A DNA stretch of 41,030 bases from Desulfovibrio sp. (GCA_003512875.1 DONZ01000126.1:1-41030); one strand, 5' to 3'. Positions 27,454 through 36,176 are shown, counted from the stretch's first letter. Notes: generated from the letters alone by a model not told the origin. Translations and numbers: made by a program.

Positions 27454-28587
27454 ATGCCTATTCAACTTATAAAACCTACTGTTAATATTGATTTTGTCGG
27501 ATATAGGAAAATTGCGTATATCCTTACTTCCCTTGTCATGCTCATCGGTATTTTCGCTATTGTCATGAACAAAGGACTAAGCTACGGCGTCGACTTCGCA
27601 GGCGGCGTCATGGTGCAGATTGAATTTAAAAATCCGGTCAGCGACGATGAAGTGAAATCAGCCCTCAAAGATATTGAAATGCCCGGACTTATCGTGCAAA
27701 AAATCGATGATGACAACAATCATTATCTCTTACGTTTCAGCGCTTCCGAAAGCGGGCATAAAAACCTCAGACAAGACCTGAATAAGACTTTGCAGGAAAG
27801 TTTCAGCGATAACCAAGTTGAAATCACGCGCCTTGAAATGGTCGGTCCCAAAGTCGGCTCCGAACTGCGGGACATGGCTGTCGAAGCTGTTTTCTATTCC
27901 ATTTTGCTTATCACCGTTTACATTTCCGGACGCTTTGAGCATAACTGGTTCACAGCCGCGGGCATTGCCGTGCTTTTATGGGGAATCATCTTTATTTTGG
28001 ATTTCCTTTCAACGCAATTCAACATTGTTCTTTTCAATAAGATGTACGCCATTTGCTTCGCCCTTGTGGTCACGCTCATTTTATCGTGGAAGGCGAAACT
28101 CAATTATTCATTGGGCGCGCTGCTTTCCCTTATCCACGACGTGCTTGTGACACTCGGTTTGCTTACGCTTTTCGGCAAAGAAATCGACCTCAATGTCATA
28201 GCCGCCCTGCTTACCCTCGTCGGCTATTCCCTCAACGACACCATCATTGTTTACGACCGTATCCGTGAAAATATTTCCCTTATCCAAAAACAGGACAAGA
28301 AACCGAGCATCGGCGAAGTTATTAATTTAAGCGCCAACCAAACCTTGGCGCGTACCTTGATGACCTCACTCACGACCCTTGCCGCCTGCCTCAGCCTTTA
28401 CCTGCTCGGCGGCAGCGTTATCAACGACTTTGCCCTGACCATGCTTATCGGTATCATTGTCGGCTCCTACTCCTCAATTTTCGTGGCAAGCCCGATTCTT
28501 ATGGCTTTTGGGGATATTGATTTATATGTCAGCCAACAAACGAAAGGTGAGGAAATAGAAAAACCCGGCGCACACGGCGTTGTATAG
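27454..28587 (+). CDS. secF: Protein translocase subunit SecF with an extra hydrophobic segment
   Basis: SecF partners SecD. The 377-residue protein is longer than typical SecF (about 300-325). It shows the family motifs SYGVDFAGGVMVQIEF, EMVGPKVGSELRD and GYSLNDTIIVYDRIRENI. The extra length is mainly residues ~161-215: after YISGRFEHNW comes IAVLLWGIIFILDFLSTQF and a second helix-like FALVVTLILSW before the usual 'LGALLSLIHDVL' helix. This suggests two added membrane segments between TM2 and TM3. AGGAG sits at 27444-27448 just before the ATG. Confidence 0.95.
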   Translation: MPIQLIKPTVNIDFVGYRKIAYILTSLVMLIGIFAIVMNKGLSYGVDFAGGVMVQIEFKNPVSDDEVKSALKDIEMPGLIVQKIDDDNNHYLLRFSASESGHKNLRQDLNKTLQESFSDNQVEITRLEMVGPKVGSELRDMAVEAVFYSILLITVYISGRFEHNWFTAAGIAVLLWGIIFILDFLSTQFNIVLFNKMYAICFALVVTLILSWKAKLNYSLGALLSLIHDVLVTLGLLTLFGKEIDLNVIAALLTLVGYSLNDTIIVYDRIRENISLIQKQDKKPSIGEVINLSANQTLARTLMTSLTTLAACLSLYLLGGSVINDFALTMLIGIIVGSYSSIFVASPILMAFGDIDLYVSQQTKGEEIEKPGAHGVV

Positions 28588-28607
28588 GACAAAGACATAT
28601 CAATCGT

Positions 28608-28643
28608 AAAAAGCCTTGGCGGGAAGGAAGCCAAGGCTTTTTT
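28608..28643 (+). terminator. Strong intrinsic terminator after secF
   Basis: AAAAAGCCTTGGC (28608-28620) pairs perfectly with GCCAAGGCTTTTT (28630-28642) around GGGAAGGAA. Ends the tgt-to-secF unit. Confidence 0.92.
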
Positions 28644-28691
28644 ATCATTTCATGACATCAGCGGACTAAGAATTTCCAGTCCGCTTTTTGC

Positions 28692-29219
28692 TTAAAGGTT
28701 TTCAAAAGATACGGTTTCGGACAACGGCTTTCTCATTGTGCCGTGCCGGGTTGCGGAAGGAGCGGGCTGACGTTCCGTGTCCGCATACCCGACAGCAAGT
28801 ATGTTGACAGGTTCAAAATGCGCGGGAAGCCCAAATTCCTTTTTCAAAACATCGGGCTTGAAATAGCAGACCCAAACACTGCCCAATCCCAAATCGGCTG
28901 CCTCCAGCATCATATGGTCAGTAATGATTGCGGCGTCAATATCCGTTAATTTTTTACCGTCAAACGGACGTGTCCATGTTTTTTCCGTATCGCAGCAAAC
29001 AATGACCGCAAGCGGCGCATCATAAATGCGGGCGGCTTTCGCAATCTTGTTCAGCCCTTCTTCGCTTTGCACGACAATCAAATGCTGAGGCTGGCAATTT
29101 CCGCCTGTCGGGGCGACACGGGCAGCTTCCAAAATCGCGTTTAATTTCTCTTCTTCCACTTTTTGTTTTGTGTAAGCCCGCACGCTGTATCTTTTTTTCG
29201 CAAGACTTAAAAAATCCAT
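28692..29219 (-). CDS. Nitroreductase-family flavoprotein
   Basis: A 175-residue FMN-binding nitroreductase fold, with KRYSVRAYTKQKV at the N-terminus, AARVAPTGGNCQPQHLIVV, DIDAAIITDHMMLEAADLGLGSVWVCYF and FEPVNILAVGYADTE. Substrates of such enzymes range from quinones to nitroaromatics; unspecified here. The ATG at 29219 has GGAG six bases upstream and is preferred over the earlier start at 29291. It is divergent from an HxlR regulator, which probably controls it. Confidence 0.87.
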   Translation of the reverse strand: MDFLSLAKKRYSVRAYTKQKVEEEKLNAILEAARVAPTGGNCQPQHLIVVQSEEGLNKIAKAARIYDAPLAVIVCCDTEKTWTRPFDGKKLTDIDAAIITDHMMLEAADLGLGSVWVCYFKPDVLKKEFGLPAHFEPVNILAVGYADTERQPAPSATRHGTMRKPLSETVSFENL

Positions 29220-29268
29220 AATAACTCCTTTCCGGTAATATGATTTATGCAGAATATATGCGGAACAG

Positions 29269-29297
29269 TTGACTGAGCAAATATTCGACACTATACT
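29269..29297 (+). promoter_or_regulatory. Sigma-70 promoter for hxlR
   Basis: TTGACT (29269-29274), exactly 17 bases, TATACT (29292-29297), upstream of the HxlR gene. The predicted transcript begins about 75 bases before the GTG start. Confidence 0.65.
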
Positions 29298-29307
29298 TTT
29301 ATCAGTG
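29289..29307. promoter_or_regulatory. Candidate HxlR operator over the -10 element
   Basis: CACT-N11-AGTG inverted repeat covering TATACT. A second candidate, AGTA-N10-TACT, lies at 29345-29362 in the leader. HxlR dimers bind short inverted repeats of this type, so autoregulation and control of the nitroreductase are plausible. Confidence 0.35.
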
Positions 29308-29379
29308 ACAATAAAAAACGCAAGAACGCACTTTTTTGATATAGAGTACCCAAAAAGATACTATCAAGGAGAAAACCCG

Positions 29380-29727
29380 GTGAAATGCCCAAGCACATTC
29401 AATTGTCCCGTTGAAGCGACATTGGATTTAATCGGCGGAAAATACAAAGCTCTCATTTTATGGCATCTCATTGACACCACATTGCGTTTCAATGAAATAG
29501 GAAAACTCATTCCGCAAGCTACGCCAAAAATGCTGACGCAGCAGCTGCGGGAATTGGAAGCGGATACCTTGATTGTCCGTACTTGTTATCCCGTCGTTCC
29601 CCCAAAAGTGGAATACGCTCTCAGCGATTTTGGAAAAAGTATCATTCCGATACTGGAAGCCATGTGCAAATGGGGAGAAAATTATCTTGACGCTGTAACC
29701 GTAAAATCCGGCTATGATAAGAAATGA
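29380..29727 (+). CDS. HxlR-family winged-helix transcriptional regulator
   Basis: A 115-residue HxlR (MarR-like) regulator: NCPVEATLDLIGGKYKALILWHL, RFNEIGKLIPQATPKMLTQQLRELE, then the wing PPKVEYALSDFGKSIIPILEAMCKWG. The N-terminal cysteines (Cys3 and Cys9 in CPSTFNCPVE) are where redox- or electrophile-sensing members such as YodB/HypR carry the reactive Cys. The start is GTG at 29380 with GGAG eight bases upstream; the ATG further up lies inside the promoter. Divergent from the nitroreductase, the usual partner of this family. Confidence 0.9.
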   Translation: MKCPSTFNCPVEATLDLIGGKYKALILWHLIDTTLRFNEIGKLIPQATPKMLTQQLRELEADTLIVRTCYPVVPPKVEYALSDFGKSIIPILEAMCKWGENYLDAVTVKSGYDKK

Positions 29728-29799
29728 ACCGCATGAAATGAGAGTTTCCGGAATAATCGGCTTTTCCGAGAAATAAGTTGCCTAAATAAAAACACCGCT

Positions 29800-30300
29800 C
29801 AATGCATGCTTTTCTCCAGCGCTAAAAAAGCTGTGGATTGACTTACGCCTTGAGGAGTTTTAAGTGTGTCCGCCAAGCACATTTCATTCACAACATGTTA
29901 ACGCGGTTTACCACCGCCTCATTTATTCTATCCCTGCAAACGATACGTGATATTCTTTGAACAGATACCAGTCGTCTGCCCTATTTTTTTATTTCATTGA
30001 GTTTATCAAATTTGCATAGCTATCAAATATCATGAGAAAATTTTTCTTTTAACTATCCCATAAAAGAAAATACGCCAAGGTTGGTCAACATAAAATACCA
30101 TACCGGCATAATCACAACCAATTGTTTTTATATAAAAATACTCTTTCAGTCACAAAATTATCATACCATTTCAGCAATACCATCTTTAATATTGCATATA
30201 GTTCCTGACGTCCAAATTTTAGCGCAACAGCCATGCGATATTCGCAATTCCATATTATTGGGAATAATGCCCATACGGCACTGTCCCCTCTACACATCGA
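29800..30300 (-). pseudogene. Decayed remnant resembling a solute-binding (family 3) sensor protein
   Basis: The 674-bp gap 29728-30401 has no intact gene. On the minus strand, about 30291 down to 30112 reads RGDSAVWALFP, MAVALKFGRQELYAILK and ERVFLYKNNWL, matching the pattern at the end of bacterial extracellular solute-binding family 3 domains (DAVxxxxP, AVRKDxPELLAILNKAL, ERNAIYxKWL) as found in sensor proteins. After a stop, a shifted frame gives a hydrophobic stretch (VWYFMLTNLGVFSFMG), then only broken coding-like pieces to about 29800. The N-terminal part is missing. The assignment is by eye and tentative. Confidence 0.3.
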
Positions 30301-30340
30301 ATATACGGTAAAGAAACCTGTATCTGAAGATTTTTCATTC

Positions 30341-30364
30341 CACCGGCTCAGCCGGTGTTTTTTT
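30341..30364 (+). terminator. Orphan forward-strand intrinsic terminator
   Basis: CACCGGC (30341-30347), TCA loop, GCCGGTG (30351-30357), then seven T's. No intact forward gene ends nearby (the closest stop is at 29727), so it either marks an unannotated transcript or survives from a lost gene. Confidence 0.75.
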
Positions 30365-30374
30365 ATGAAGCGAC

Positions 30375-30402
30375 AAAAAAACGCGGATTGCTCCGCGTTT
30401 TT
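30375..30402. terminator. Intrinsic terminator of the giant sensor gene
   Basis: AAACGCGGA / TCCGCGTTT stem (30379-30387 with 30392-30400), TTGC loop, A- and T-runs on both sides. On the minus strand it follows the sensor stop immediately. Confidence 0.88.
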
Positions 30403-33400
30403 CACTTATTTTCGTTTTCGTCGTCTATCGGAAAGAACGAAAGCTGTATCAGTTCTTTTTTATGAAGACGGTTTTCTTCTTCCTCTTCGTCATTTTTCTG
30501 TTCCCCGCTGTTTCTTGGCGAATAATCAAGCAAAATATCCAAACCTGTTTTCTCTTCTTTTTCTTCTTTTCTTTTTCTTGATTTCTTTTTTGCTTTTTCT
30601 TCTTTCACATCAACGAGCATATCATGGGATAATTCAAGAACAGCCTGTTCTTCAACCGTTTCGCCTGAACTGCTCTCTTCATTTCGCGGAATATCCCGCT
30701 CTTCCTGCGGACTGTCTTGTTCCTCTCCGCTTTGTTCATCGAGTTCGGCAGGTTCCGCTTCCTCAATATTTTTCTCCTGCGTATCGTTTTCTGCTGCGGC
30801 TTCTGTAAAATCCTCGCCCGCCCCGGTCTGATCGGTCTGATCGGTTTGTTCAGCTTCATCGGAGAACATGATAAGCCCTGACTGCACAAAAACAGAATGT
30901 TCAGGAATTTCTTCCGGCTGCCCCATATTTTCCAAAGCATTTTGCAAACTCAAAGGAGGCAGGTCCTCGTCCTGCGCAACTTCATAACTCGTATCGCCCG
31001 GCAGAAAACTCAACGTGACTTTTGCTTTCTCATCCGCCTGCGTTTCTTTGGTTTCACCGCCCGCGGCAGATTGCTCCGTTTCCTGCAAAGATAAAAATTC
31101 CATCGGTGCAGACAAGGGATTTTCCTTCGGACCGTTTTCTTCCTGCGTATCGGAAAATTCCCCGAAAGGTTTCCCAGAAGGTTCTCCAAGAAACTCCAAG
31201 GAAGACGCCTGCATTTCCGCACCGCGTTCAAACGGTTCGCTTTCTGCGGTATCAATTGAACGTTCTTCAGCTGTTTTCTCATATTCCAAAGAAGAATTTT
31301 CATCCTGCAGCAAAGCAATATCTTCTTCTGTTTCAGCAGATTTAAAATCTTTCTTTTCCAAAGAACCGCTTAAGCCCGCTTCCAATGGCTGAGGCTCGCC
31401 AACCATGGCGTCAAATTCATCCTCGGCCTTTCCTTCCTGAATATGCGGTTTTAATTTAAATGACTGCACCAATTTAGAAAATACGCCTGTTTTTTCTTCA
31501 CGAAAATCAAGGGTATCTTCATAGTTCGCCTTGCCCGCTCTTGCTTGTTCGTTTCTTTGTTCATACATTTCCGCGTGTTCAGGATATTTTGGTGAAGCAA
31601 AGGTGGAAACGGCCCCGTCGACGACCGACCCCACATGCACGACTTCGGTATTAAGGCGTTTCTCAACAGCCTTTTTCACTTTCTTATTCACGTTTTTCAC
31701 AACGGCATGAGGCGCGTCAATATCCGTAATAGGCTGAATATTCCTATCTCCCAAAATTTCCGCAACCGCCGTGCATAAATCGTCACGCCCGATGTTATCC
31801 GGCAGCGTATGATCGCAGCCTGCCAAACGGAGAAATTCCATATCCTTGACAGATTGGTACAAACCGACACAAGGGGCATGCGCAATCCCCAAACTGTCCT
31901 CGAGCAAACGGATACCTGCAATCACGGCACTGCACCCGCTCGCCGACAGCGCACTGTGCACAAGCACCAAGGAAGCGGGCTTTTTCTCATAAAAAGCCAA
32001 GGCGCTGTCCACATCAAGGGCTTCCCATGTTTCATACGTATTCAAATAATAAACAAAGTTCTGCCGCTGTATCGCAAGAGGGGAAATAATTAAAATACTC
32101 ATTTCCTTTTTGCTGCCGACAAAACTTGGCACATCATCTTCTTCCGCCTCTTCAAATTCCTGTCCGCTTTCACGGCTAAAGAGAATATTTCCCCCGCTGC
32201 GTCCCGTATTTTTCTTATGGTAGCTTGCTTCACCATGGAAAAGGACAATATCGTCAAGGGAAGCATAAGACAAAGGCTTTTCGCCGTTCTGGTCCATTGC
32301 GAGGCATTGCATGCTGAAAGAAAAACTCAGACCGCCGGGCGAAGACCGAAGCTCCACTTCTCCGTTATAGGCGGAAGAAAGTTCCCAAGCTTTCACCAAG
32401 GTTAAAATGCTCCGCTGAACAGGAGGGCGCCCTTTTCCCGAATCGCTGATAGTGAAAACGATATGCCCAGGGTTCGGGCTGTTCGCACGTCTGACGCGCA
32501 CACTGATCATGCCTTTTTCCGTGGCGCGGATGGCATCCCGCAAAAGCAGGGAAAGCACGACTTCCAAACTGGCTTTGTCGCCGCGGTAATGCAGACCGAT
32601 ATTGGGAGCGATATACCAGCCTAAACCCACTTGCCTGTCTTGCGCTTCCGCACGGATATTGTCACACGCCTGCGTAATCAAGGTTTTCACATTGAACAGT
32701 TCATGCCCTTGGTTATGGCTCGGCTCTTTCTGGGCTAAATCCGTAATGTGCCCGAGCATGCCGGACAAGTCACGGCAAGCCAAAACCAAGGAAGACGTAT
32801 GGTCTTGCAGGCGTTTTGCCCGGGAACTGATCTCGTCAACAGCATTAAGAGCATGCTTTTCAAACCTGTCGCCAAATTCCTTTTCATTGAGCAACGCTAA
32901 AGATTCCGCCAATTCTTCTGTTTTTAAGTCAAAATCCAAAAAACAGGTTTCGCGCATGATTCTGTCAAAAGGATCACGGAGCTTCAGCTCGACCCGATAC
33001 AGCGCATCGCGCATGATGGAATTATTTTCCGCAAAAGCGCTGACAATATCTTCATGGGTCAGCTGTTCGTTGAAAATATTTTTTTCTGTTTGGCGCGGAG
33101 CGAGAAAAATCGCCACCATCGCCATGAACAGTCCTAAATAATTGAAGAAATACCATTCGGAATTATACCGCAGGGCTAAAGCGCTCAAACAGCCAACGCC
33201 AATGGACAGGCAGAAAAAAGCATATAATTTTGCGCCCTTGCGTCCTGAAAGCACAAAAGGGATAACAAGCACGAACAAAATCAGCGCATACAAGCCCCAA
33301 AGCGGTGCGAAACGGATAATATATAAAAATTCAGGAATAGGGACAAATAAAACAATTAAGGGAAAAATGGCGGGAATTGCCAAAAACTGCAACAAACTGT

Positions 33401-34295
33401 CAAAATGCGGACTTTTCTTTTCCGTAACAAGCAAATGCCTGCCGATATGGGGCAGAAAGAAAATGGCTAAACACGAGGCGATAACGCCCACCATATCAAG
33501 ATAATCCAACCTGCCGTGCACATTTTGCGGAACACCCCACGCAAACTGCACGAGAACAGCAAGACAAAGCAAGGACGCCCAAATCCGCGCATCCCCCTCT
33601 TCCTTTGCGCCGCGCCAAAAAATAAAAATCATCAAAACAAAGAGCGCCAACAAAATAAAAGGCGTCAAACGCCTGTCAAGGGTAAGCGGAGCTTTGGCGG
33701 GAGATAAAAGCTTCGGTGAAAACCAAATGCTTGGAACGCCCGGAGAATAAATCAACAATTCCCCGCCGTCGCGCAGCGAAGTCAAATCATATAAACCGCT
33801 GTGGAATATATTGACGCTGTTCTCATCTTCGACATCGAAATTTTCCGCATGGTTTTTCCGCTCCTTCGTATACACATCTTCTGCCACCTGCCAGCGCTTC
33901 GTTCGCTTGGAATAAACCAAAACATGGCTGTTTTTGGGCAAAAAATTTCCCAAATCCAAATAAGCGGTCGGAATATCCTTATCTTTTATTTCATCGAAAG
34001 AAATTAAAAACCAATACGTTCCGAGTTCTTTTTTCAGAGCAAGCACATCATAGGGCGAAAATTGACTTCTCTGCGCCAAGGCGCTTTTTGCGTCTTTTGC
34101 GTCGAGATTATGCGCATAACGAATATAGGGAGCAAGATAAATAGGCTCTTCACCCGCCACAGCCGTAATGGAAGGAGTCTCCGCAGCAGGCAGTTCTATA
34201 TCGAAATCGGGCTCTGCAAAAGCAGAAGAAACACAAAAAAATATGCTGAAAATAAAAATACTCAAAAATTGCGTTCTATATTTGCTCTGCTTCAT
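30402..34295 (-). CDS. Giant 7TMR-DISM sensor with degenerate histidine-kinase and receiver domains and a long acidic tail
   Basis: A 1297-residue protein. A signal peptide (1-27) precedes a periplasmic 7TMR-DISM-type sensory domain (~40-195) and seven membrane helices (~208-400). A kinase-like part (~420-670) follows: ELKLRDPFDRIM at 436-447 aligns with the H-box (HELRTPL) but lacks the histidine; the N-box reads LLLRDAIRAT with Asp587 in place of Asn; G1 is kept (ISDSGKG, 616-622) and a weak G2 follows. A receiver-like domain (732-850) has LVLVHSAL where the phospho-Asp is expected. Residues ~870-1297 are Glu/Ser-rich and disordered. It probably signals through binding rather than phosphotransfer. 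AAGGA precedes the ATG. Confidence 0.85.
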   Translation of the reverse strand: MKQSKYRTQFLSIFIFSIFFCVSSAFAEPDFDIELPAAETPSITAVAGEEPIYLAPYIRYAHNLDAKDAKSALAQRSQFSPYDVLALKKELGTYWFLISFDEIKDKDIPTAYLDLGNFLPKNSHVLVYSKRTKRWQVAEDVYTKERKNHAENFDVEDENSVNIFHSGLYDLTSLRDGGELLIYSPGVPSIWFSPKLLSPAKAPLTLDRRLTPFILLALFVLMIFIFWRGAKEEGDARIWASLLCLAVLVQFAWGVPQNVHGRLDYLDMVGVIASCLAIFFLPHIGRHLLVTEKKSPHFDSLLQFLAIPAIFPLIVLFVPIPEFLYIIRFAPLWGLYALILFVLVIPFVLSGRKGAKLYAFFCLSIGVGCLSALALRYNSEWYFFNYLGLFMAMVAIFLAPRQTEKNIFNEQLTHEDIVSAFAENNSIMRDALYRVELKLRDPFDRIMRETCFLDFDLKTEELAESLALLNEKEFGDRFEKHALNAVDEISSRAKRLQDHTSSLVLACRDLSGMLGHITDLAQKEPSHNQGHELFNVKTLITQACDNIRAEAQDRQVGLGWYIAPNIGLHYRGDKASLEVVLSLLLRDAIRATEKGMISVRVRRANSPNPGHIVFTISDSGKGRPPVQRSILTLVKAWELSSAYNGEVELRSSPGGLSFSFSMQCLAMDQNGEKPLSYASLDDIVLFHGEASYHKKNTGRSGGNILFSRESGQEFEEAEEDDVPSFVGSKKEMSILIISPLAIQRQNFVYYLNTYETWEALDVDSALAFYEKKPASLVLVHSALSASGCSAVIAGIRLLEDSLGIAHAPCVGLYQSVKDMEFLRLAGCDHTLPDNIGRDDLCTAVAEILGDRNIQPITDIDAPHAVVKNVNKKVKKAVEKRLNTEVVHVGSVVDGAVSTFASPKYPEHAEMYEQRNEQARAGKANYEDTLDFREEKTGVFSKLVQSFKLKPHIQEGKAEDEFDAMVGEPQPLEAGLSGSLEKKDFKSAETEEDIALLQDENSSLEYEKTAEERSIDTAESEPFERGAEMQASSLEFLGEPSGKPFGEFSDTQEENGPKENPLSAPMEFLSLQETEQSAAGGETKETQADEKAKVTLSFLPGDTSYEVAQDEDLPPLSLQNALENMGQPEEIPEHSVFVQSGLIMFSDEAEQTDQTDQTGAGEDFTEAAAENDTQEKNIEEAEPAELDEQSGEEQDSPQEERDIPRNEESSSGETVEEQAVLELSHDMLVDVKEEKAKKKSRKRKEEKEEKTGLDILLDYSPRNSGEQKNDEEEEENRLHKKELIQLSFFPIDDENENK

Positions 34296-34320
34296 GGACC
34301 ATTCCTTTGTGATAGGAAGC

Positions 34321-34349
34321 AGAATATACTATTTCAATACAATGGGCAA
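34321..34349 (-). promoter_or_regulatory. Candidate sigma-70 promoter for the giant sensor gene
   Basis: Minus strand: TTGCCC (34349-34344), 17-base spacer, TATTCT (34326-34321), leaving a leader of about 20 bases that holds the AAGGA ribosome site. Confidence 0.5.
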
Positions 34350-34545
34350 GCTTTTCAAAAGAGCATTTTTACTGAAAAGATAATATAATATCCATTATCT
34401 CAATCAGTTATCATAATTTTCATCATCATTTTTTTAAGACCGATCCGCCTTGAATGCAAAAAGGAAACGGCACTGTCAGGCAGGCAAAACTTCCTATTCG
34501 GTTTTTATCCGCTTTTCCGCTTGCAGACACATTAAAACCACGCAG

Positions 34546-36063
34546 TTACCGCAAACCGTTCAGCCAATTTTCCGCATTGAATTCTTTCACATCCTCTTTC
34601 CCCTGCAAAAGCAAATCCAATTTTTGCACAGTCAAGCCGTATTCTTCCATTTGGTCCGCACGAAGCGGTGCTTTGCTCGGAATGATAATATGATCGGGAT
34701 TTACGAATTTTCCGCCTTTTTTTATTCTGAAATCAAGGTGCGGACCTGTTGACAACCCGGTCGAACCGACATAACCGATCACCTGCCCCTGGCTGACTTT
34801 CGCCCCGCTCCTCACGCCCTTCGCGTAGCCGGACAAATGAGCGTATTGGGTTTCCAAACCGCCCCTGTGTCTTAAAATAATCAAATGCCCGTATCCGCCC
34901 GTATAAGCGGCACGGGTGACTGTTCCGTCCCCGACAGCCATGACCGGCGTGCCCTTGGGCGCCGCGTAATCAATAGCGGGATGGGCGCGGGTTATGCCTA
35001 AAATAGGGTGTTTTCTTGCGGAAGTGAAACGGGAACTGATACGCGTAAAATGCACGGGGGTTCTTAAGAAGGCTTTTTGCAAGGCTTTTCCGTTTCTGTC
35101 GAAATAGCTCAACTTGCCTTCTTCTTCCGAATCGTAAAATAAAAAGCCCTCGTAGCTTGTACCGTCATTAATGAAACGTGCGGCGATTATTCTGCCGTAT
35201 CCGTTAAAATTTCCGTCACGGGATTTCTTTTCCACAAGAGCGTAAAATTTGTCACCTTCTTTAATTTCCCTTGCGAAGTCGATATCGAACGTGAAAACAT
35301 CGGCAAGCCTGATGGCAAAAACGGCATTCTCGCCAAGGTTGATGACAGCATTATAAAAATTAGAGGTTACCGTACCTTCTATGAACTTAAGTTCGTAATC
35401 ATAAATGATTTCTTCAAAGGCAACCTTATGCCCGTCCTCCGTTTTCTGAATGATAACCTTGTGCGTGTCGTCAAATTCATATTCAAACTTTTGCAGGCTG
35501 TTGTCGTCAAGGTTAATCAAAAAGGAACAGGGTCTGCCCGCTTTGAGCGCAGTCAGGGAATAAACGCTTTTCGATTCCTCGACAAGATTTAAAATCGTGG
35601 AAAACGAAATCCAGCCATTGAGCAGGGAACCCAAACTGTCGCCGCTGCCGATGCTTGATTTCAGCAACAGCAGATTTTCGCCGACAACATCGATCTTATA
35701 TTCTTTTTGAGGAACTTGGGGAATAAGGGCGAAAATATATTCATCAAATAAAAACTGCACGAATTCAGCGTATTTTTCATGGAAACTATCCATGATCATC
35801 GTATAATTTTCCTGAATGGTTCCGCCGAGCGTAGCAAAAAAAGTCCGTAAGCCGGAGCGGGCTTCAAGATCAAAATCTTCCCCATGGGGAAGGATTTCTT
35901 CCGCTGTTTCCGATTTCGCCTCGGCTTGAAAATCCATTTCCATTTCCGCAATACCGGAATCGGTCTCAGCCGCCGCACGGTCCACCTGCAAAGCCAAGGC
36001 AAAAAACAAAAGTAAAAAGCCGGCAAAACAATATCTCTTTATATTCTTTTTCCATTTAAGCAT
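34546..36063 (-). CDS. Periplasmic M23-family (LytM-type) peptidoglycan endopeptidase
   Basis: A 505-residue protein with an N-terminal signal or anchor segment (about 10-30, ending RAAAE). The middle (~110-340) resembles the OapA/Csd3-N2-type domains of gram-negative M23 enzymes (e.g. GDSLGSLLNGW..., KEGDKFYALVEKKSRDGNFNGYGRIIAARF). The M23 domain is at ~345-460 with zinc ligands His361 and Asp365 (HPAIDY), catalytic His409 (YAHL) and His442 (HLDFRI), all present. Such enzymes cleave D,D-crosslinks for growth or shape. There is no clear Shine-Dalgarno before ATG 36063; an AGCATG-TTT-CATGCT inverted repeat (36059-36073) covers the start. A 250-bp gap separates it from the sensor gene. Confidence 0.9.
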   Translation of the reverse strand: MLKWKKNIKRYCFAGFLLLFFALALQVDRAAAETDSGIAEMEMDFQAEAKSETAEEILPHGEDFDLEARSGLRTFFATLGGTIQENYTMIMDSFHEKYAEFVQFLFDEYIFALIPQVPQKEYKIDVVGENLLLLKSSIGSGDSLGSLLNGWISFSTILNLVEESKSVYSLTALKAGRPCSFLINLDDNSLQKFEYEFDDTHKVIIQKTEDGHKVAFEEIIYDYELKFIEGTVTSNFYNAVINLGENAVFAIRLADVFTFDIDFAREIKEGDKFYALVEKKSRDGNFNGYGRIIAARFINDGTSYEGFLFYDSEEEGKLSYFDRNGKALQKAFLRTPVHFTRISSRFTSARKHPILGITRAHPAIDYAAPKGTPVMAVGDGTVTRAAYTGGYGHLIILRHRGGLETQYAHLSGYAKGVRSGAKVSQGQVIGYVGSTGLSTGPHLDFRIKKGGKFVNPDHIIIPSKAPLRADQMEEYGLTVQKLDLLLQGKEDVKEFNAENWLNGLR

Positions 36064-36176
36064 GTTTCATGCTAAACCAGCTTTTTAAAAGTGTAAAGAA
36101 AAAATTAAAAAGCGGGCACATGGATATTCCTTTTTGAAACACATGCCTTCAGCAATACGGTACGCTTAAAATAATG

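Noticed and set aside
30826..30850. Tandem 9-bp units (GGTCTGATC) in the sensor tail
   Set aside because: Only about three copies coding QTDQTDQT in a low-complexity tail; ordinary coding repeat.
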